Origin: Salinicola avicenniae
GTDB taxonomy: Bacteria > Pseudomonadota > Gammaproteobacteria > Pseudomonadales > Halomonadaceae
Direction: 5' to 3'
DNA: 64,000 nt
Assembly (NCBI RefSeq): GCF_023736115.1
Contig: NZ_JAKQZC010000003.1
Coordinates: 310,001-374,000, forward strand
Of the stretch, positions 44,462 through 53,239 are shown one piece after another (position 1 is the stretch's first letter; the number at the start of each line of letters is the position of its first letter). Position numbers and translations under genes: made by a program. The notes below the pieces were generated by a model. The model was not told where the DNA came from, ran no database searches, and worked only from the letters and a program-made list of their open reading frames with translations.

Positions 44462-44686
44462 ATGCCCGTCCGCCGCTGGATCTGGGGTGTCTGGCTCCTC
44501 GTCCTTCTCTGCTACTTCGTGCCCTATGGCCTGCTCGGGCAGGTGCATGCCTGGTACGGCAGTTTCCTGTTCTGGAGCGTGGTCGGGATACTGGTGATCG
44601 TGGCCAATGTGCTGATCACGCGGGACTTTGGTGAGCGGGACTTTGGTGAGATGCCCGACGATCGCAACGGGGAGGAAGAGGCATGA
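44462..44686 (+). CDS. DUF3311 small membrane protein
   Basis: A 74-residue inner-membrane protein with two hydrophobic helices ('WIWGVWLLVLLCYFVPYGLL', 'GSFLFWSVVGILVIVANVLIT') and an acidic tail. DUF3311 proteins are usually encoded just upstream of SSS symporters, probably as a small subunit. Here ATGA overlap couples it to the symporter. The tail has a duplicated RDFGE from a 15-bp DNA repeat. Confidence 0.88.
   Translation: MPVRRWIWGVWLLVLLCYFVPYGLLGQVHAWYGSFLFWSVVGILVIVANVLITRDFGERDFGEMPDDRNGEEEA
44621..44650. repeat. 15-bp perfect tandem duplication in the DUF3311 gene
   Basis: CGGGACTTTGGTGAG is present at 44621-44635 and 44636-44650, identical and in frame (RDFGE RDFGE). Perfect identity implies a recent event. 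Confidence 0.92.
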
Positions 44687-46176
44687 CGCCTACGCTGATC
44701 TGGACGGCCGTCGGCGTGTACCTGATCGCGGGCCTGACGCTGGCCTGGCTCGCTCGTGGCGAGGCCACCAACGGAGCAGGCGTCGACATGAGCGGCTATT
44801 TCCTCGGTAGCCGACGCATGAACGGCTTTGTCTCCGCGCTGAGTTACAGCGCGACGACCTACAGCGCGTTCATGATGGTCGGGCTGGCCGGGCTGACCTA
44901 CGCCGGTGGCGTCGGTGCCTTCGGCTTCGAGATCGTCTATTTTGCCGGCGTCTCACTGGTGGCCGTGTTCGGTCCCAAGTTCTGGGCCGTCGGCAAGCGT
45001 TTCGGTTTTGTCACGCCGAGCGAGATGCTCGGACATCGCTATGCGGACAACAAGGTCGCAGTCGCCACGGCGCTGGCAAGCTGCCTGTTCCTGATCCCTT
45101 ACGCTGCGGTGCAGTTGGCCGGTGTCGGCTATCTGCTCGCCGGCATGAGTGGCGGCACGATCTCGTTCACCACCGGTGTGGTGGTAGCCACGTTGCTGGC
45201 GATCCTGTTCTCCTATATCGCCGGCATCCGCTCGGTCATGTGGACCGACTCGCTGCAGGCGCTGTTCATGATCGTCGCCTCGACGCTGGTGGCACTGCTG
45301 GTCGTTCACTCGCTGGGCGGTTTCTCGGGGCTGTTCGAGACGCTCGCGACCGAGCATCCGGAATCTCTCGTCGTCCCCGGGCCGGGGCTGTTCAGCCTGA
45401 CGACCTTCCTCGGGCTGACTATTCCCTGGTTTTTCTTCAGTCTTTCCAATCCGCAGGTGAGTCAGCGACTCTTCATGCCGGCGTCGCTCAAGTCGATGCG
45501 TCAGATGCTGATCGGCTTTCTGGTTTTCGGCTTCATCTACACCCTAGTCTCGGTGCTGTGGGGCTTCTCGGCGCTGGTGGCGTTTCCTGACCTGCCCCAG
45601 TCCGATCTGGCGACGCCGACGCTGCTGGCGTCCGAGCATGTGCCGCCAGTGCTGGGCGTGATCGTGATGGTGGGGATTCTCGCTGCCGCGGTGTCGACCA
45701 TCGATTCGATCATGCTGACGCTATCCTCGATGCTGTCGCGGGATGTCTACGCCAATGTCGCGACCGATGCCAGCGAGGCGAAGCAGCTCAAGGTGGGCAA
45801 GTGGGTGTTGCCGATCATCGCGGTGCTGGCCTTCCTGTTCGCCGAGCTGCAGCTCGACCTGATCGCGGTCCTGTCGGTCGCCGCCTCGACCGGACTGGTG
45901 GTGACGGTGCCGGCGATTATCGGTGCCTTCTACTGGAAGCGCGGTACCGCGCTCGGCGCGTTGGCCAGCATCGTTGGCGGGGGCGTGGTAGTCATCGCGC
46001 TCTACCTGAGCGGCGCCAAACCGCTGGACCTGCCGGCCGGCATCTGGGCCCTGCCAGTTGCCGTGGTGCTGTTCGTGTTCGGCAGTCTGGCGAGCCGCGC
46101 CTCACACGAGCGGGCGAGCGAATTCATGGCGGTTGCAACCTCACGGACCACGGCGGCATCGGGCCGCTCGCGGTGA
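44683..46176 (+). CDS. sodium:solute symporter (SSS family)
   Basis: A 497-residue inner-membrane symporter with about 13 helices. Recognised stretches: 'SGYFLGSRRMNGFVSALSYSATTYSAFMMVGLAGLTYAGGVGAFGFE', 'FVTPSEMLGHRYADNK', 'AGIRSVMWTDSLQALFMI', 'NPQVSQRLFMPASLKSMRQ' and 'GILAAAVSTIDSIMLTLSSMLSRDVY' (sodium-site helix). The mix is like MctP/PanF-type carriers of monocarboxylates or pantothenate, but the substrate is not certain. Start overlaps DUF3311. Confidence 0.92.
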   Translation: MTPTLIWTAVGVYLIAGLTLAWLARGEATNGAGVDMSGYFLGSRRMNGFVSALSYSATTYSAFMMVGLAGLTYAGGVGAFGFEIVYFAGVSLVAVFGPKFWAVGKRFGFVTPSEMLGHRYADNKVAVATALASCLFLIPYAAVQLAGVGYLLAGMSGGTISFTTGVVVATLLAILFSYIAGIRSVMWTDSLQALFMIVASTLVALLVVHSLGGFSGLFETLATEHPESLVVPGPGLFSLTTFLGLTIPWFFFSLSNPQVSQRLFMPASLKSMRQMLIGFLVFGFIYTLVSVLWGFSALVAFPDLPQSDLATPTLLASEHVPPVLGVIVMVGILAAAVSTIDSIMLTLSSMLSRDVYANVATDASEAKQLKVGKWVLPIIAVLAFLFAELQLDLIAVLSVAASTGLVVTVPAIIGAFYWKRGTALGALASIVGGGVVVIALYLSGAKPLDLPAGIWALPVAVVLFVFGSLASRASHERASEFMAVATSRTTAASGRSR

Positions 46177-46373
46177 TGCATCGCACCGAGACACATCGGG
46201 CGCGGCGCCAGGCCCGGGGAATGTTGGGGGATGAAAGGCGAGTCGCGAGGAGGCAGGTCATCGACGGATTGAACCCGTAGCGTCGGCCTAGGCAGCTCCC
46301 GTTCGACTTCGCTAGAATCGGCGTCTTTTCCGGGCGATCCGGCCATAGCGGACGCCATCGAAGAGGTCGCCAC

Positions 46374-47057
46374 GTGGTTGCTGACAAGGTTCGTTTTGAC
46401 GTCGATGGCGTCATTTGCATCAGCCTGGTCGAGCGCGAGGATCGCCGTACGCTGCTGCGCGAGTCATTTGCCGCTCTCGACCATGAGATCGAATTCCTGC
46501 TGGTCGAGCGGGACAGTGACAACCCGGAGCGTGGGTGCTTCGATTCTCACATACGCTGTGCCCAGATTGCCCGGGAACGCGGCTATCGCCGTGTACTGAT
46601 TCTGGAAGATGATGCGACCTTCGCGCCGCCCACGGCCAACCACCTACGGCGCATCAATCGCTTTCTACGCTGGCGTAATCCTCGGATCTTCTATCTGGGT
46701 GGCATGCTTGGGCGCAGCTGGCTGATCCCTTGGCGAGGCGTAGTGCGTTGTCGCTGGAAGGGCGGTCACTGCTACATACTTTCCGCTGCCGCTTGCCGGG
46801 ATCTGAGTCGCCGTGTCTATGCGGGCAAGACCCTGGACGGCTTCTACTGCGAATACTTTCGCGGCTATGGCGCCTTTCCGATGCTTTCTCAGCAGCAGCC
46901 GGAGACGGTAGGTCGCAGTGATCTGATGGATCATCGTAATCAGCGCAAGGGACATATCCGCATCAAGGATGAGCACTATTGGGCCGACAACCTGAGGCGC
47001 CAGCGGGCAGCGCTGCGTCGCAATTGGGCGAGAACGCTGCTGCTACGCTATCTCTGA
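46374..47057 (+). CDS. glycosyltransferase family 25 (LOS/LPS type)
   Basis: A 227-residue transferase. N-terminal 'GVICISLVEREDRRTLLRESF', then 'RGCFDSHIRCAQIARERGYRRVLILEDDATF' (the SH and EDD metal/nucleotide motifs of GT25), and 'GGHCYILSAAACRDLSRRVYAGKTLDGFYCEYF'. Likely adds a sugar to lipooligosaccharide or another surface glycan at the cytoplasmic face. The start is GTG 46374 preceded by GAAGAGG. No other glycan genes adjoin, so the acceptor is unknown. Confidence 0.88.
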   Translation: MVADKVRFDVDGVICISLVEREDRRTLLRESFAALDHEIEFLLVERDSDNPERGCFDSHIRCAQIARERGYRRVLILEDDATFAPPTANHLRRINRFLRWRNPRIFYLGGMLGRSWLIPWRGVVRCRWKGGHCYILSAAACRDLSRRVYAGKTLDGFYCEYFRGYGAFPMLSQQQPETVGRSDLMDHRNQRKGHIRIKDEHYWADNLRRQRAALRRNWARTLLLRYL

Positions 47058-47087
47058 TCCGGCGCTGACGTCTTCGGAAGTCGTGTT

Positions 47088-48305
47088 TCAATCGCTTTTC
47101 AGCCCGGCCGCGTGCCGGGCTTTGCGTGGGTAGGACACTATCAGGACCAGCAGGGCGATCACGGGTACCAGCAGCACGAGATTGAGTCCTTGCCAGCCGA
47201 TCCAGGCGTTCAACGGGCCGGCTGCCAGTGCCGCCAGCGCGGCGAGGGAAAACACCGTGCAGTCATTGATCGCTTGCACGCGTGGGGCCTCGTCGGCCCG
47301 GCAACTGAGCGCCAGCCAGGCACTGGCCGGCAGGAACGTGAAGTTCCAGCCGAGGCCGAGCAGCAGCAATCCGACACCGAACCCCCATAGCGCTGGCGTC
47401 AGCAGCGCGCAGAGCAGACTCAGCAGCAGGCAAAGGCCGCCGCACGCGATCAGACGGGCATGGCCGAGGCGGCGCGTCAGTCGGCCGGTTACGAATGAAG
47501 GCGCGAACATCGCCAGCATGTGCCACTGAATGACGTCGGCGACGGCAGGGAAGTCGTGTCCGACGTGGGTCATGGCCAACGGTGTGGCGGTCATCGCCAG
47601 GTTCATGACCGCATAGCCGAGAGCGGCGCCGAGGATAGCCAACCGCAGCGCTGGTTGGCGCAGAATGGCTTTCAGCGGCCGCGTGGGGGTGGGCATTTTT
47701 GCCTGCGCGTGCTTGGCGGACGGCAGCTCGAGCATCACGAGAATGGCCAGGGCCAGCCCATACAGCAGGCCAAGACCGACGAAGGCGCCGAGAAAAGGCT
47801 GCGCGAACCAGTCCCGCGAGTGCTGGGCCAGCCAGGGGCCGGCCAGTGCCGCCACGACGCCGCCGGCCATGACCAGGCCGAGCGCCGCGTCGCGCTGCTC
47901 GCCTGATGCGACTTCCATGGCGGCGAAGCGGTAGAGCATGCCACAGCCGATGCTCATGCCAACGGCAAACGTGCCCAGGTTGAACAGACGGAAACTGGCG
48001 GTCTCCAGGGCTAGCCCGCAGGCGACGATTCCGAGCAGGCCAATCAGATTGCCGGTCACGAAGGTACGCTTGCGTCCCCAGCGCGCGGTCAGCCAACCCG
48101 CCGGTAGCGTGGCGGCCGTCAGCCCCGCGAGCTGCATGGCGATCGGCAGCGTGATCCAGATGTCACTTGGCGCCAGGCGTTCGCCGACCAGCGGGTTGGT
48201 GGCAATCAGCACGATATTGCCGCTGATCAACAGCGCCTGACAAAGCGCCAGCAACCAGACGGCGGCGGGCAGCCGCGAGCGGGATTTTGGCCAAGGGTGC
48301 ATCAT
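47088..48305 (-). CDS. MFS transporter
   Basis: A 405-residue inner-membrane protein with 12 helices, including the motif-A loop 'GWLTARWGRKRTFVTGNLIGLLGI' between helices 2 and 3. It resembles drug/metabolite efflux MFS carriers. Its gene start overlaps the upstream GlxA-type regulator gene by four bases (ATGA), so the regulator and transporter are co-translated. The substrate is unknown. Confidence 0.88.
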   Translation of the reverse strand: MMHPWPKSRSRLPAAVWLLALCQALLISGNIVLIATNPLVGERLAPSDIWITLPIAMQLAGLTAATLPAGWLTARWGRKRTFVTGNLIGLLGIVACGLALETASFRLFNLGTFAVGMSIGCGMLYRFAAMEVASGEQRDAALGLVMAGGVVAALAGPWLAQHSRDWFAQPFLGAFVGLGLLYGLALAILVMLELPSAKHAQAKMPTPTRPLKAILRQPALRLAILGAALGYAVMNLAMTATPLAMTHVGHDFPAVADVIQWHMLAMFAPSFVTGRLTRRLGHARLIACGGLCLLLSLLCALLTPALWGFGVGLLLLGLGWNFTFLPASAWLALSCRADEAPRVQAINDCTVFSLAALAALAAGPLNAWIGWQGLNLVLLVPVIALLVLIVSYPRKARHAAGLKSD

Positions 48306-49291
48306 GCGGCTGCCTCCGAGAGACCGAAGCGGGCACGGTAGACGCTGGGCGGCAGGCCGTAATGACGCTGGAACTGGCGCCGCAGCTGCTCCGCACCGCC
48401 GAGCCGACAGTGCGTCGCGATATGCGAAAGTGTGGCATCGCTCTCGGCCAGCTGTTGTCGCGCCAACTCGAGACGAAGGCGGGTCAGGAAGGCGCCGGGA
48501 GTCATGCCTAGCTGTTGGCGAAAGAGGCGCTGGAAGTGGCGTGGCGTGACCGCCATGCTCTCAGCCATCGTGGCGATGTCCCACGCGGCGAGCGGCGTGC
48601 TGATCACCCGGTCGATCACCTCGCGTAGGCGACCATGGCTGGTCAACTGACAGCGCAACCCCTCGCTGAACTGCGCCTGATCGCCGGGGCGATGCAGAAA
48701 CACTACCAGCTCGCGAGCCACGCGGGCTGCCAGCGAAGCCCCATGATCGCGTGCGACGAGCGCCAGGGCCAGGTCGATACCGGCGGTGACGCCGGCGCTG
48801 GTGAAGCGGTTGTCGCTTTCGCAGTAGAGCGCCTGCGCATCGACCTCGAGCAGGGGGAACTCGCGTGCCAGTCGTTCCGCCTGGCGCCAGTGCGTGGCTA
48901 CGCGACAGCCATCCAGCAGGCCGGTGCGGGCCAGCGCGAAAGCACCGGTACAGACCGAGGCAACGCGGGCGCTGCGCAGGGCGCGTTCCCGCAGTAGCGC
49001 GATGTCCTGCTCGTCCAGCGCATGCACGCCATGGCCGCCGGCGATCATCAGCAGGTCGCCGGGCGGTGTGCGCTCGAGCGCATGCGTGGCCATCAGCGTC
49101 ATGCCGCTGTTGGTTCGCACCGGTCCCGGCGCCGTGGCGAGCAGTCTCTGCGTGTAGTGCGTGATCCCCGATTCCTGGTTGGCGCTGGCGAAAACCTGCC
49201 ACGGGCCGCTGGCGTCCAGCAGCTGACAGTCCGGATAGATGAAGAGATCGACGGTTCGGGGCATGTGGGTTCGGGGCATGAGGGGGCGCAT
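48302..49291 (-). CDS. GlxA-family regulator (DJ-1/PfpI domain plus AraC helix-turn-helix)
   Basis: A 329-residue regulator. The N-terminal GATase1-like domain (about 14-180: 'TVDLFIYPDCQLLDASGPWQVFASANQ', 'LLMIAGGHGVHALD', 'VASVCTGAFALARTGLLDGCRVATHW', with the Cys of 'CTGAF') is followed by two AraC helix-turn-helix motifs ('WDIATMAESMAVTPRHFQRLFRQQLGMTPGAFLTRLRLELARQQL', 'HIATHCRLGGAEQLRRQFQRHYGLPPSVYRARF'). Three nearby Met codons (49291, 49279, 49264) arise from a duplicated sequence, so the start is ambiguous. Confidence 0.9.
   Translation of the reverse strand: MRPLMPRTHMPRTVDLFIYPDCQLLDASGPWQVFASANQESGITHYTQRLLATAPGPVRTNSGMTLMATHALERTPPGDLLMIAGGHGVHALDEQDIALLRERALRSARVASVCTGAFALARTGLLDGCRVATHWRQAERLAREFPLLEVDAQALYCESDNRFTSAGVTAGIDLALALVARDHGASLAARVARELVVFLHRPGDQAQFSEGLRCQLTSHGRLREVIDRVISTPLAAWDIATMAESMAVTPRHFQRLFRQQLGMTPGAFLTRLRLELARQQLAESDATLSHIATHCRLGGAEQLRRQFQRHYGLPPSVYRARFGLSEAAA
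49253..49280. repeat. 15-bp-period duplication at the GlxA gene start
   Basis: GGTTCGGGGCATG occurs at 49253-49265 and again at 49268-49280. On the coding strand this doubles 'ATGCCCCGAACC', giving MPRTH-MPRT and two competing in-frame ATGs. Confidence 0.9.
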
Positions 49292-49546
49292 CGCAAGGGA
49301 CCGGCTTATAGTCTGCGACGGAGATTCGATGTCGGCAATGACGCATCGACCACCGAAAGCGACCTATGGGAGGGCCAATAAAAGCGACCGGATATGACGC
49401 TCATGCCTCGCGCTATGTCGGACATGACTTATCCTTTAGTCGAGCATTCAGGGGTTAAGGATTGCCCAGGCTTCATGTTGGGCCGGCGGAGCGATATCCT
49501 CTCTGGCTCATCAATAACACGCTAATGAAAAAGGGTTCTGGCTGTC
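49292..49546. promoter_or_regulatory. divergent promoter region between GlxA-type gene and oprB-type gene
   Basis: These 255 bp hold no coding frame of note. The GlxA-type gene starts leftward and the porin gene rightward. The ribosome site AAAGGG precedes the porin ATG by about 12 bases. Confidence 0.4.
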
Positions 49547-50845
49547 ATGGCGACGCAAGCAATCAAGTGGGGCGGGATGCCTCTTCTCATCGTCGGCAGC
49601 GTGCTGGCCGCCGGCACGGCCAACGCCTATTCCGCGTTCTCGCCGGATTCTCCGCACATGTTCGGCGACTGGGGCGGCGAGCGCTCGGCGCTGGAGGAGG
49701 CTGGGATCTCGTTCGACTTCTCCTATGTCGGCGAGGCAGCCACGGTGCTGGACGGTGGCTACTACGATAGCCACGTGACCAAGTACGCCGATCAGTTCGC
49801 GGCGGGGGCCAACTTCGACCTGGAGCGGCTCTTCGATATCGAGGGTGCGGATTTCCAGATCACGGTCACCAACCGCAACGGCCACAGTGCCAATGAGCGT
49901 ATCGATCATCCGGGAGCCACCGTCAGCGGCTCGCTGGTACAGGAAGTGCAGGGGCGTGGCCCGGTCTCGCGCCTGACCCAGTTCTGGTACCGCCAGCGCC
50001 TGCTCGACGATGCGCTGGTGATCAAGCTCGGGCGGATCCCGGTCGGCGACGATTTCGGCACCATCGACAGTAACTTCCAGAACCTCGCCTTTGGCAGCGA
50101 CCCGCTGGGTAACTGGGGCAACAACGTCTACAACTGGCCGATCTCGCAGTGGGCGGCAGTGATTCGCGCGAACATTGCCGAAGATTGGTACGCCCAGCTC
50201 GGCGCCTTCAACATCAACGACAGCAACCTCGAGAATGATGGCTTCGACCTGCGCACCAGCGGTTCGGAGGGCACGATGTATCCGCTCGAGTTCGGTTTCA
50301 CGCCTTCACCGAACGGCCTGGATGGCGCCTACAAGCTCGGGTTCTACACCAGCAACGTCGATAACCAGGCTTACGGCTCGCGCCCGGCCAGCAGCACCAG
50401 CGACACCAATACCGGGGTCTACTACGTGGTGCAGCAGCAGGTGACCGCCCGTGACGGCAATCCGGATCGCGGCCTGACGCTTTTCACCATGGGCAATGCC
50501 AATAACGGCGATACGGCCGGAATCGATCGCTACGTATCGGTTGGGGCGACCTACAAAGGCCCCTTCGATGCGCGCCCCCAAGACGATATGGGTATCGGGT
50601 TGGCCTATCTGCATGTCAACGACGACGTCAATGACTATATCGACTACACCAATGCCATGATGGCCGGATCGGCTACGCCATTGCCGCGCCAGGGGCACGA
50701 GTACGATGCCGAGCTTTATTACAGCTTCCAGCTGACTGGCTACCTCTCGCTGCGGCCCAACCTGCAGTACGTGGCCAACCCGTCGGCGGTGGATTCGGTC
50801 GAGAATGCCTGGCTGTTCGGCACCACGCTCAAGGCGAATTTCTGA
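49547..50845 (+). CDS. carbohydrate-selective outer-membrane porin, OprB family
   Basis: A 432-residue outer-membrane beta-barrel. The signal peptide ends near ANA-YS (residue 27). Conserved porin features: 'FGDWGGERSALEEAGISFDFSYVGEA', 'FWYRQRLLDDALVIKLGRIPVGDDFG', 'AWLFGTTLKANF', the last ending in Phe as needed for outer-membrane insertion. It lets sugars or related solutes through the outer membrane. Monocistronic, followed by a strong terminator. Confidence 0.92.
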   Translation: MATQAIKWGGMPLLIVGSVLAAGTANAYSAFSPDSPHMFGDWGGERSALEEAGISFDFSYVGEAATVLDGGYYDSHVTKYADQFAAGANFDLERLFDIEGADFQITVTNRNGHSANERIDHPGATVSGSLVQEVQGRGPVSRLTQFWYRQRLLDDALVIKLGRIPVGDDFGTIDSNFQNLAFGSDPLGNWGNNVYNWPISQWAAVIRANIAEDWYAQLGAFNINDSNLENDGFDLRTSGSEGTMYPLEFGFTPSPNGLDGAYKLGFYTSNVDNQAYGSRPASSTSDTNTGVYYVVQQQVTARDGNPDRGLTLFTMGNANNGDTAGIDRYVSVGATYKGPFDARPQDDMGIGLAYLHVNDDVNDYIDYTNAMMAGSATPLPRQGHEYDAELYYSFQLTGYLSLRPNLQYVANPSAVDSVENAWLFGTTLKANF

Positions 50846-50912
50846 GCCTGCCCGCGTCGCGGCAGTGGGGGTAGAACCCGGCTGCCGCGGATCGTGACCA
50901 CAGGTTCCGTGA

Positions 50913-50946
50913 ACGACGAAGGCTGCCCTCGGGCAGCCTTCGTCGT
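50913..50946. terminator. bidirectional hairpin between porin gene and tctA
   Basis: ACGACGAAGGCTGCCC (50913-50928) and its exact complement (50931-50946) form a 16-bp stem with a 2-nt loop. T-runs are absent, but length and position between convergent genes make it a likely terminator. Confidence 0.75.
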
Positions 50947-51011
50947 GTGTGCGGTCTCGTTGGTGGCAGATTGCTGGCCAGGTTCCTCGTCTATCCTGGG
51001 TCGGCGTGCCG

Positions 51012-52541
51012 TCAGCCCTGCGCCTGGCCGGGAATGCCGCGATCCTTCGGCTTGCGAATGACCATGAAGTAGAAGAACACGGCCGTCAGTGCGATGAAGA
51101 AGAGGCTGTCGGGGCTAGTGAAGAAGACCAGCGGATTGCCGTCGCTGATCGACAGCGTACGACGACAGTACTCCTCCAGGCTGGGTCCGAGCACGAAACC
51201 GAGCAGCAGGCAGACCGTCGGATACTTCTGCTTGCGCATGAAGTACGCGAGCACGCCGAAGACCAGCGCCAGTGCCATCTGGAAGGTCGAGTAGGTGGCC
51301 ACGTAGCTGCCGACCAGCGCGACCACGGCAATACTCGAGTAGAGCACGTCCCGCCGGATCGAGACGATCTTGAGGAAGTAGGGACCGAGCAGATAGAGCG
51401 TCAGCGGTATCAGCACCAGGGCGCTGATGAATAGCGAGGCGAACATGGGGGCGACCAGGTCCAGCTGCTGGGTCATGAACTGCGGCCCCGGCTGCAGGCC
51501 GTTGATGATGAGTACGCCGAGCACGATCGCGGTGGTCGGATCACCCGGAATCCCGAAGGTCAGCATCGGCACGAAGGCGCCGCCGCACATCGAGTTGTTG
51601 GCGCACTCCGCGGCGGCGATGCCCTCCGGATTGCCCTTGCCGTAGCGTTCGGGATGCTTCGACGAGCGCATCGACTCGGCATAGGAGACGAAGGCCGCCA
51701 TCGAACCGCCGGCGCCGGGCAGAATGCCGACCGCATAGCCGATGACTGCGCTCTTCAGGTAGCGCAGCAGGCCGATCTCGCGCACTTCCGAGAGCGGCGG
51801 GATAAAGTCGCGTCGGCGCACGCGGGCAGCCTGGACCTGGCTCAGGTCCACCGTTCGTGCGCGACGACTGTCGGCCTGGATCAGCAGCTCGCTGATGGCG
51901 AAGGCGCCAATGATCAGCGGCATCATGTCGATGCCCTGGACCAGTACGCTGGTGCCGAAGGTGAAGCGTGCCACCGGCTGCACCACGTCGATGCCGATGG
52001 TCGCGATCATCACGCCGAGGAGGGTGGCGATCATGCCCTTCGTCACCGAGCCGCGCTGGGAAATGATGATCACGATCAGGGCGAAGGCGATCAGCGAGAA
52101 CTTGCCCGGCGTGCGGATCAGCAGCGCCACATCCGCCGCCAGCGGTGCGACCACCATCAGCAGCAGGGCACCGATCGAGCCGCCGATCATCGACCCCAGC
52201 GCGGCGTGGCCCAATGCCTTGGCCCCCTCGCCGCGCTGCTGCATCGGGTAGCCCTCCAGCGCGGTCATCATCGAGGCGGGGGCGCCGGGAATATTGATGG
52301 TCGTGGCGGTGATGCTGCCGCTGCACATGCCGGCCATGAAGATGCTGGCGCAGGCGACCAGTGCGGTGGTGACGTCGAGGCTGTAGGTCAGCGGCAGCAG
52401 CAGGGCGATGGCTAGCACCGAGGTCAGCCCCGGTACCGCACCGAAGAAGGTGCCGATCAGGAAGCCGCCGATCATGTAGAGCAGCGTTTCGGGGTTGGCG
52501 AGGGCGGTAAAACCGCCCAATAGCCCGGAGAGGGAATCCAT
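51012..52541 (-). CDS. tctA: tripartite tricarboxylate transporter large subunit TctA
   Basis: A 509-residue inner-membrane protein with about 11-12 helices. Signature stretches: 'GTFFGAVPGLTSVLAIALLLPLTYSLD', 'CSGSITATTINIPGAPASMMTALEGYPMQQRGEGAKALGHAALGSMIGG', 'YAVGILPGAGGSMAAFVSYAESMRSSKHPERYGKGNPEGIAAAECANNS' and 'LTFGIPGDPTTAIVLGVLIINGLQPGP'. These are canonical TctA motifs. The start at 52541 lies 2 nt after tctB. It takes up tricarboxylates or other organic acids with TctB and TctC. Confidence 0.95.
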   Translation of the reverse strand: MDSLSGLLGGFTALANPETLLYMIGGFLIGTFFGAVPGLTSVLAIALLLPLTYSLDVTTALVACASIFMAGMCSGSITATTINIPGAPASMMTALEGYPMQQRGEGAKALGHAALGSMIGGSIGALLLMVVAPLAADVALLIRTPGKFSLIAFALIVIIISQRGSVTKGMIATLLGVMIATIGIDVVQPVARFTFGTSVLVQGIDMMPLIIGAFAISELLIQADSRRARTVDLSQVQAARVRRRDFIPPLSEVREIGLLRYLKSAVIGYAVGILPGAGGSMAAFVSYAESMRSSKHPERYGKGNPEGIAAAECANNSMCGGAFVPMLTFGIPGDPTTAIVLGVLIINGLQPGPQFMTQQLDLVAPMFASLFISALVLIPLTLYLLGPYFLKIVSIRRDVLYSSIAVVALVGSYVATYSTFQMALALVFGVLAYFMRKQKYPTVCLLLGFVLGPSLEEYCRRTLSISDGNPLVFFTSPDSLFFIALTAVFFYFMVIRKPKDRGIPGQAQG

Positions 52542-52543
52542 GA

Positions 52544-53080
52544 CTATTGGCTCCAGAGAGTGGGCAGACGGACCTGAAATACGATCTCGAACAGCAGGTA
52601 ACCGGCGAGCGTGATCACGGCGGTGGCGATGATCTTGCTCGGCAGCTTCTCGCGGATACCGCCGAACAACAGACACAGGAGAAGTACGTAGAGGGCCGTG
52701 GCAAAGAAATAGCCGATGGCGTCGAAGGCGATCAGGTAGCCCGCGGTGAGTCCGATGACGCCAATGGCTCCGGGAGAGAGACCCAGGTAGCGACGGTCGG
52801 CGAGCGCCGGCGATGCGCTATTGGTCTTGGCCTCCGCCTCATCCGCCGTATCGTTTGGCGCCGACGTGGCGAATGACCCGCGCAGGGAATGCCACATGGC
52901 GAAGGCCAGGGCGACGAGCATGATGAGCGCCGTGGCAATGGGAAAGAACGATGCCGTCATGTTGCCGTCGCGCATGGGCGGGCCCAAGCGAAACGCGTCG
53001 ACGAGATAGATCAGGGTGATCACGGCCAGTCCGGCGGGGAAGTAGAAACCGCCGCCGAGGCGAAAGCGTCTGGAGTTCAT
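52544..53080 (-). CDS. tctB: tripartite tricarboxylate transporter small subunit TctB
   Basis: A 178-residue membrane protein with four helices ('GGFYFPAGLAVITLIYLVDAFRLGPP...ASFFPIATALIMLVALAFAMWHSL', 'LGLSPGAIGVIGLTAGYLIAFDAIGYFFATALYVLLLCLLFGG', 'TAVITLAGYLLFEIVFQVRLP'). It is the usual poorly conserved small subunit between TctC and TctA. The start is ATG 53080; a TTG at 53095 would add five residues coded by repeat DNA. Confidence 0.9.
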   Translation of the reverse strand: MNSRRFRLGGGFYFPAGLAVITLIYLVDAFRLGPPMRDGNMTASFFPIATALIMLVALAFAMWHSLRGSFATSAPNDTADEAEAKTNSASPALADRRYLGLSPGAIGVIGLTAGYLIAFDAIGYFFATALYVLLLCLLFGGIREKLPSKIIATAVITLAGYLLFEIVFQVRLPTLWSQ

Positions 53081-53084
53081 GGGC

Positions 53085-53179
53085 GTACCTGTCAACGGAG
53101 GGTGCCTGTCAGTGGAGAGGGGCTGTCAGCAGGGGCCTGTCAGCAATAGTTTTTTCGAAATGGTCTTTTCGCAATGGTC
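53085..53179. repeat. two families of short tandem repeats in the tctC-tctB leader
   Basis: Four degenerate units sharing CCTGTCA(A/G) begin near 53085, 53102, 53121 and 53134, with 13-19 bp lengths. Directly after them a 14-bp unit TTTTCG(A/C)AATGGTC is repeated twice (53152-53165, 53166-53179) with one mismatch. The 159-bp gap between tctC and tctB is mostly repeat. Confidence 0.8.
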
Positions 53180-53239
53180 TGTCAGCGAGCGCCGCGCCTG
53201 GCAGGGCGCGGCGATTCACGAAAGGGCGGTGGCGGTGCG

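Noticed and set aside
46177-46373. Candidate small gene between the symporter and glycosyltransferase
   Set aside because: Only short frames with no ribosome site and no recognisable product; treated as intergenic.
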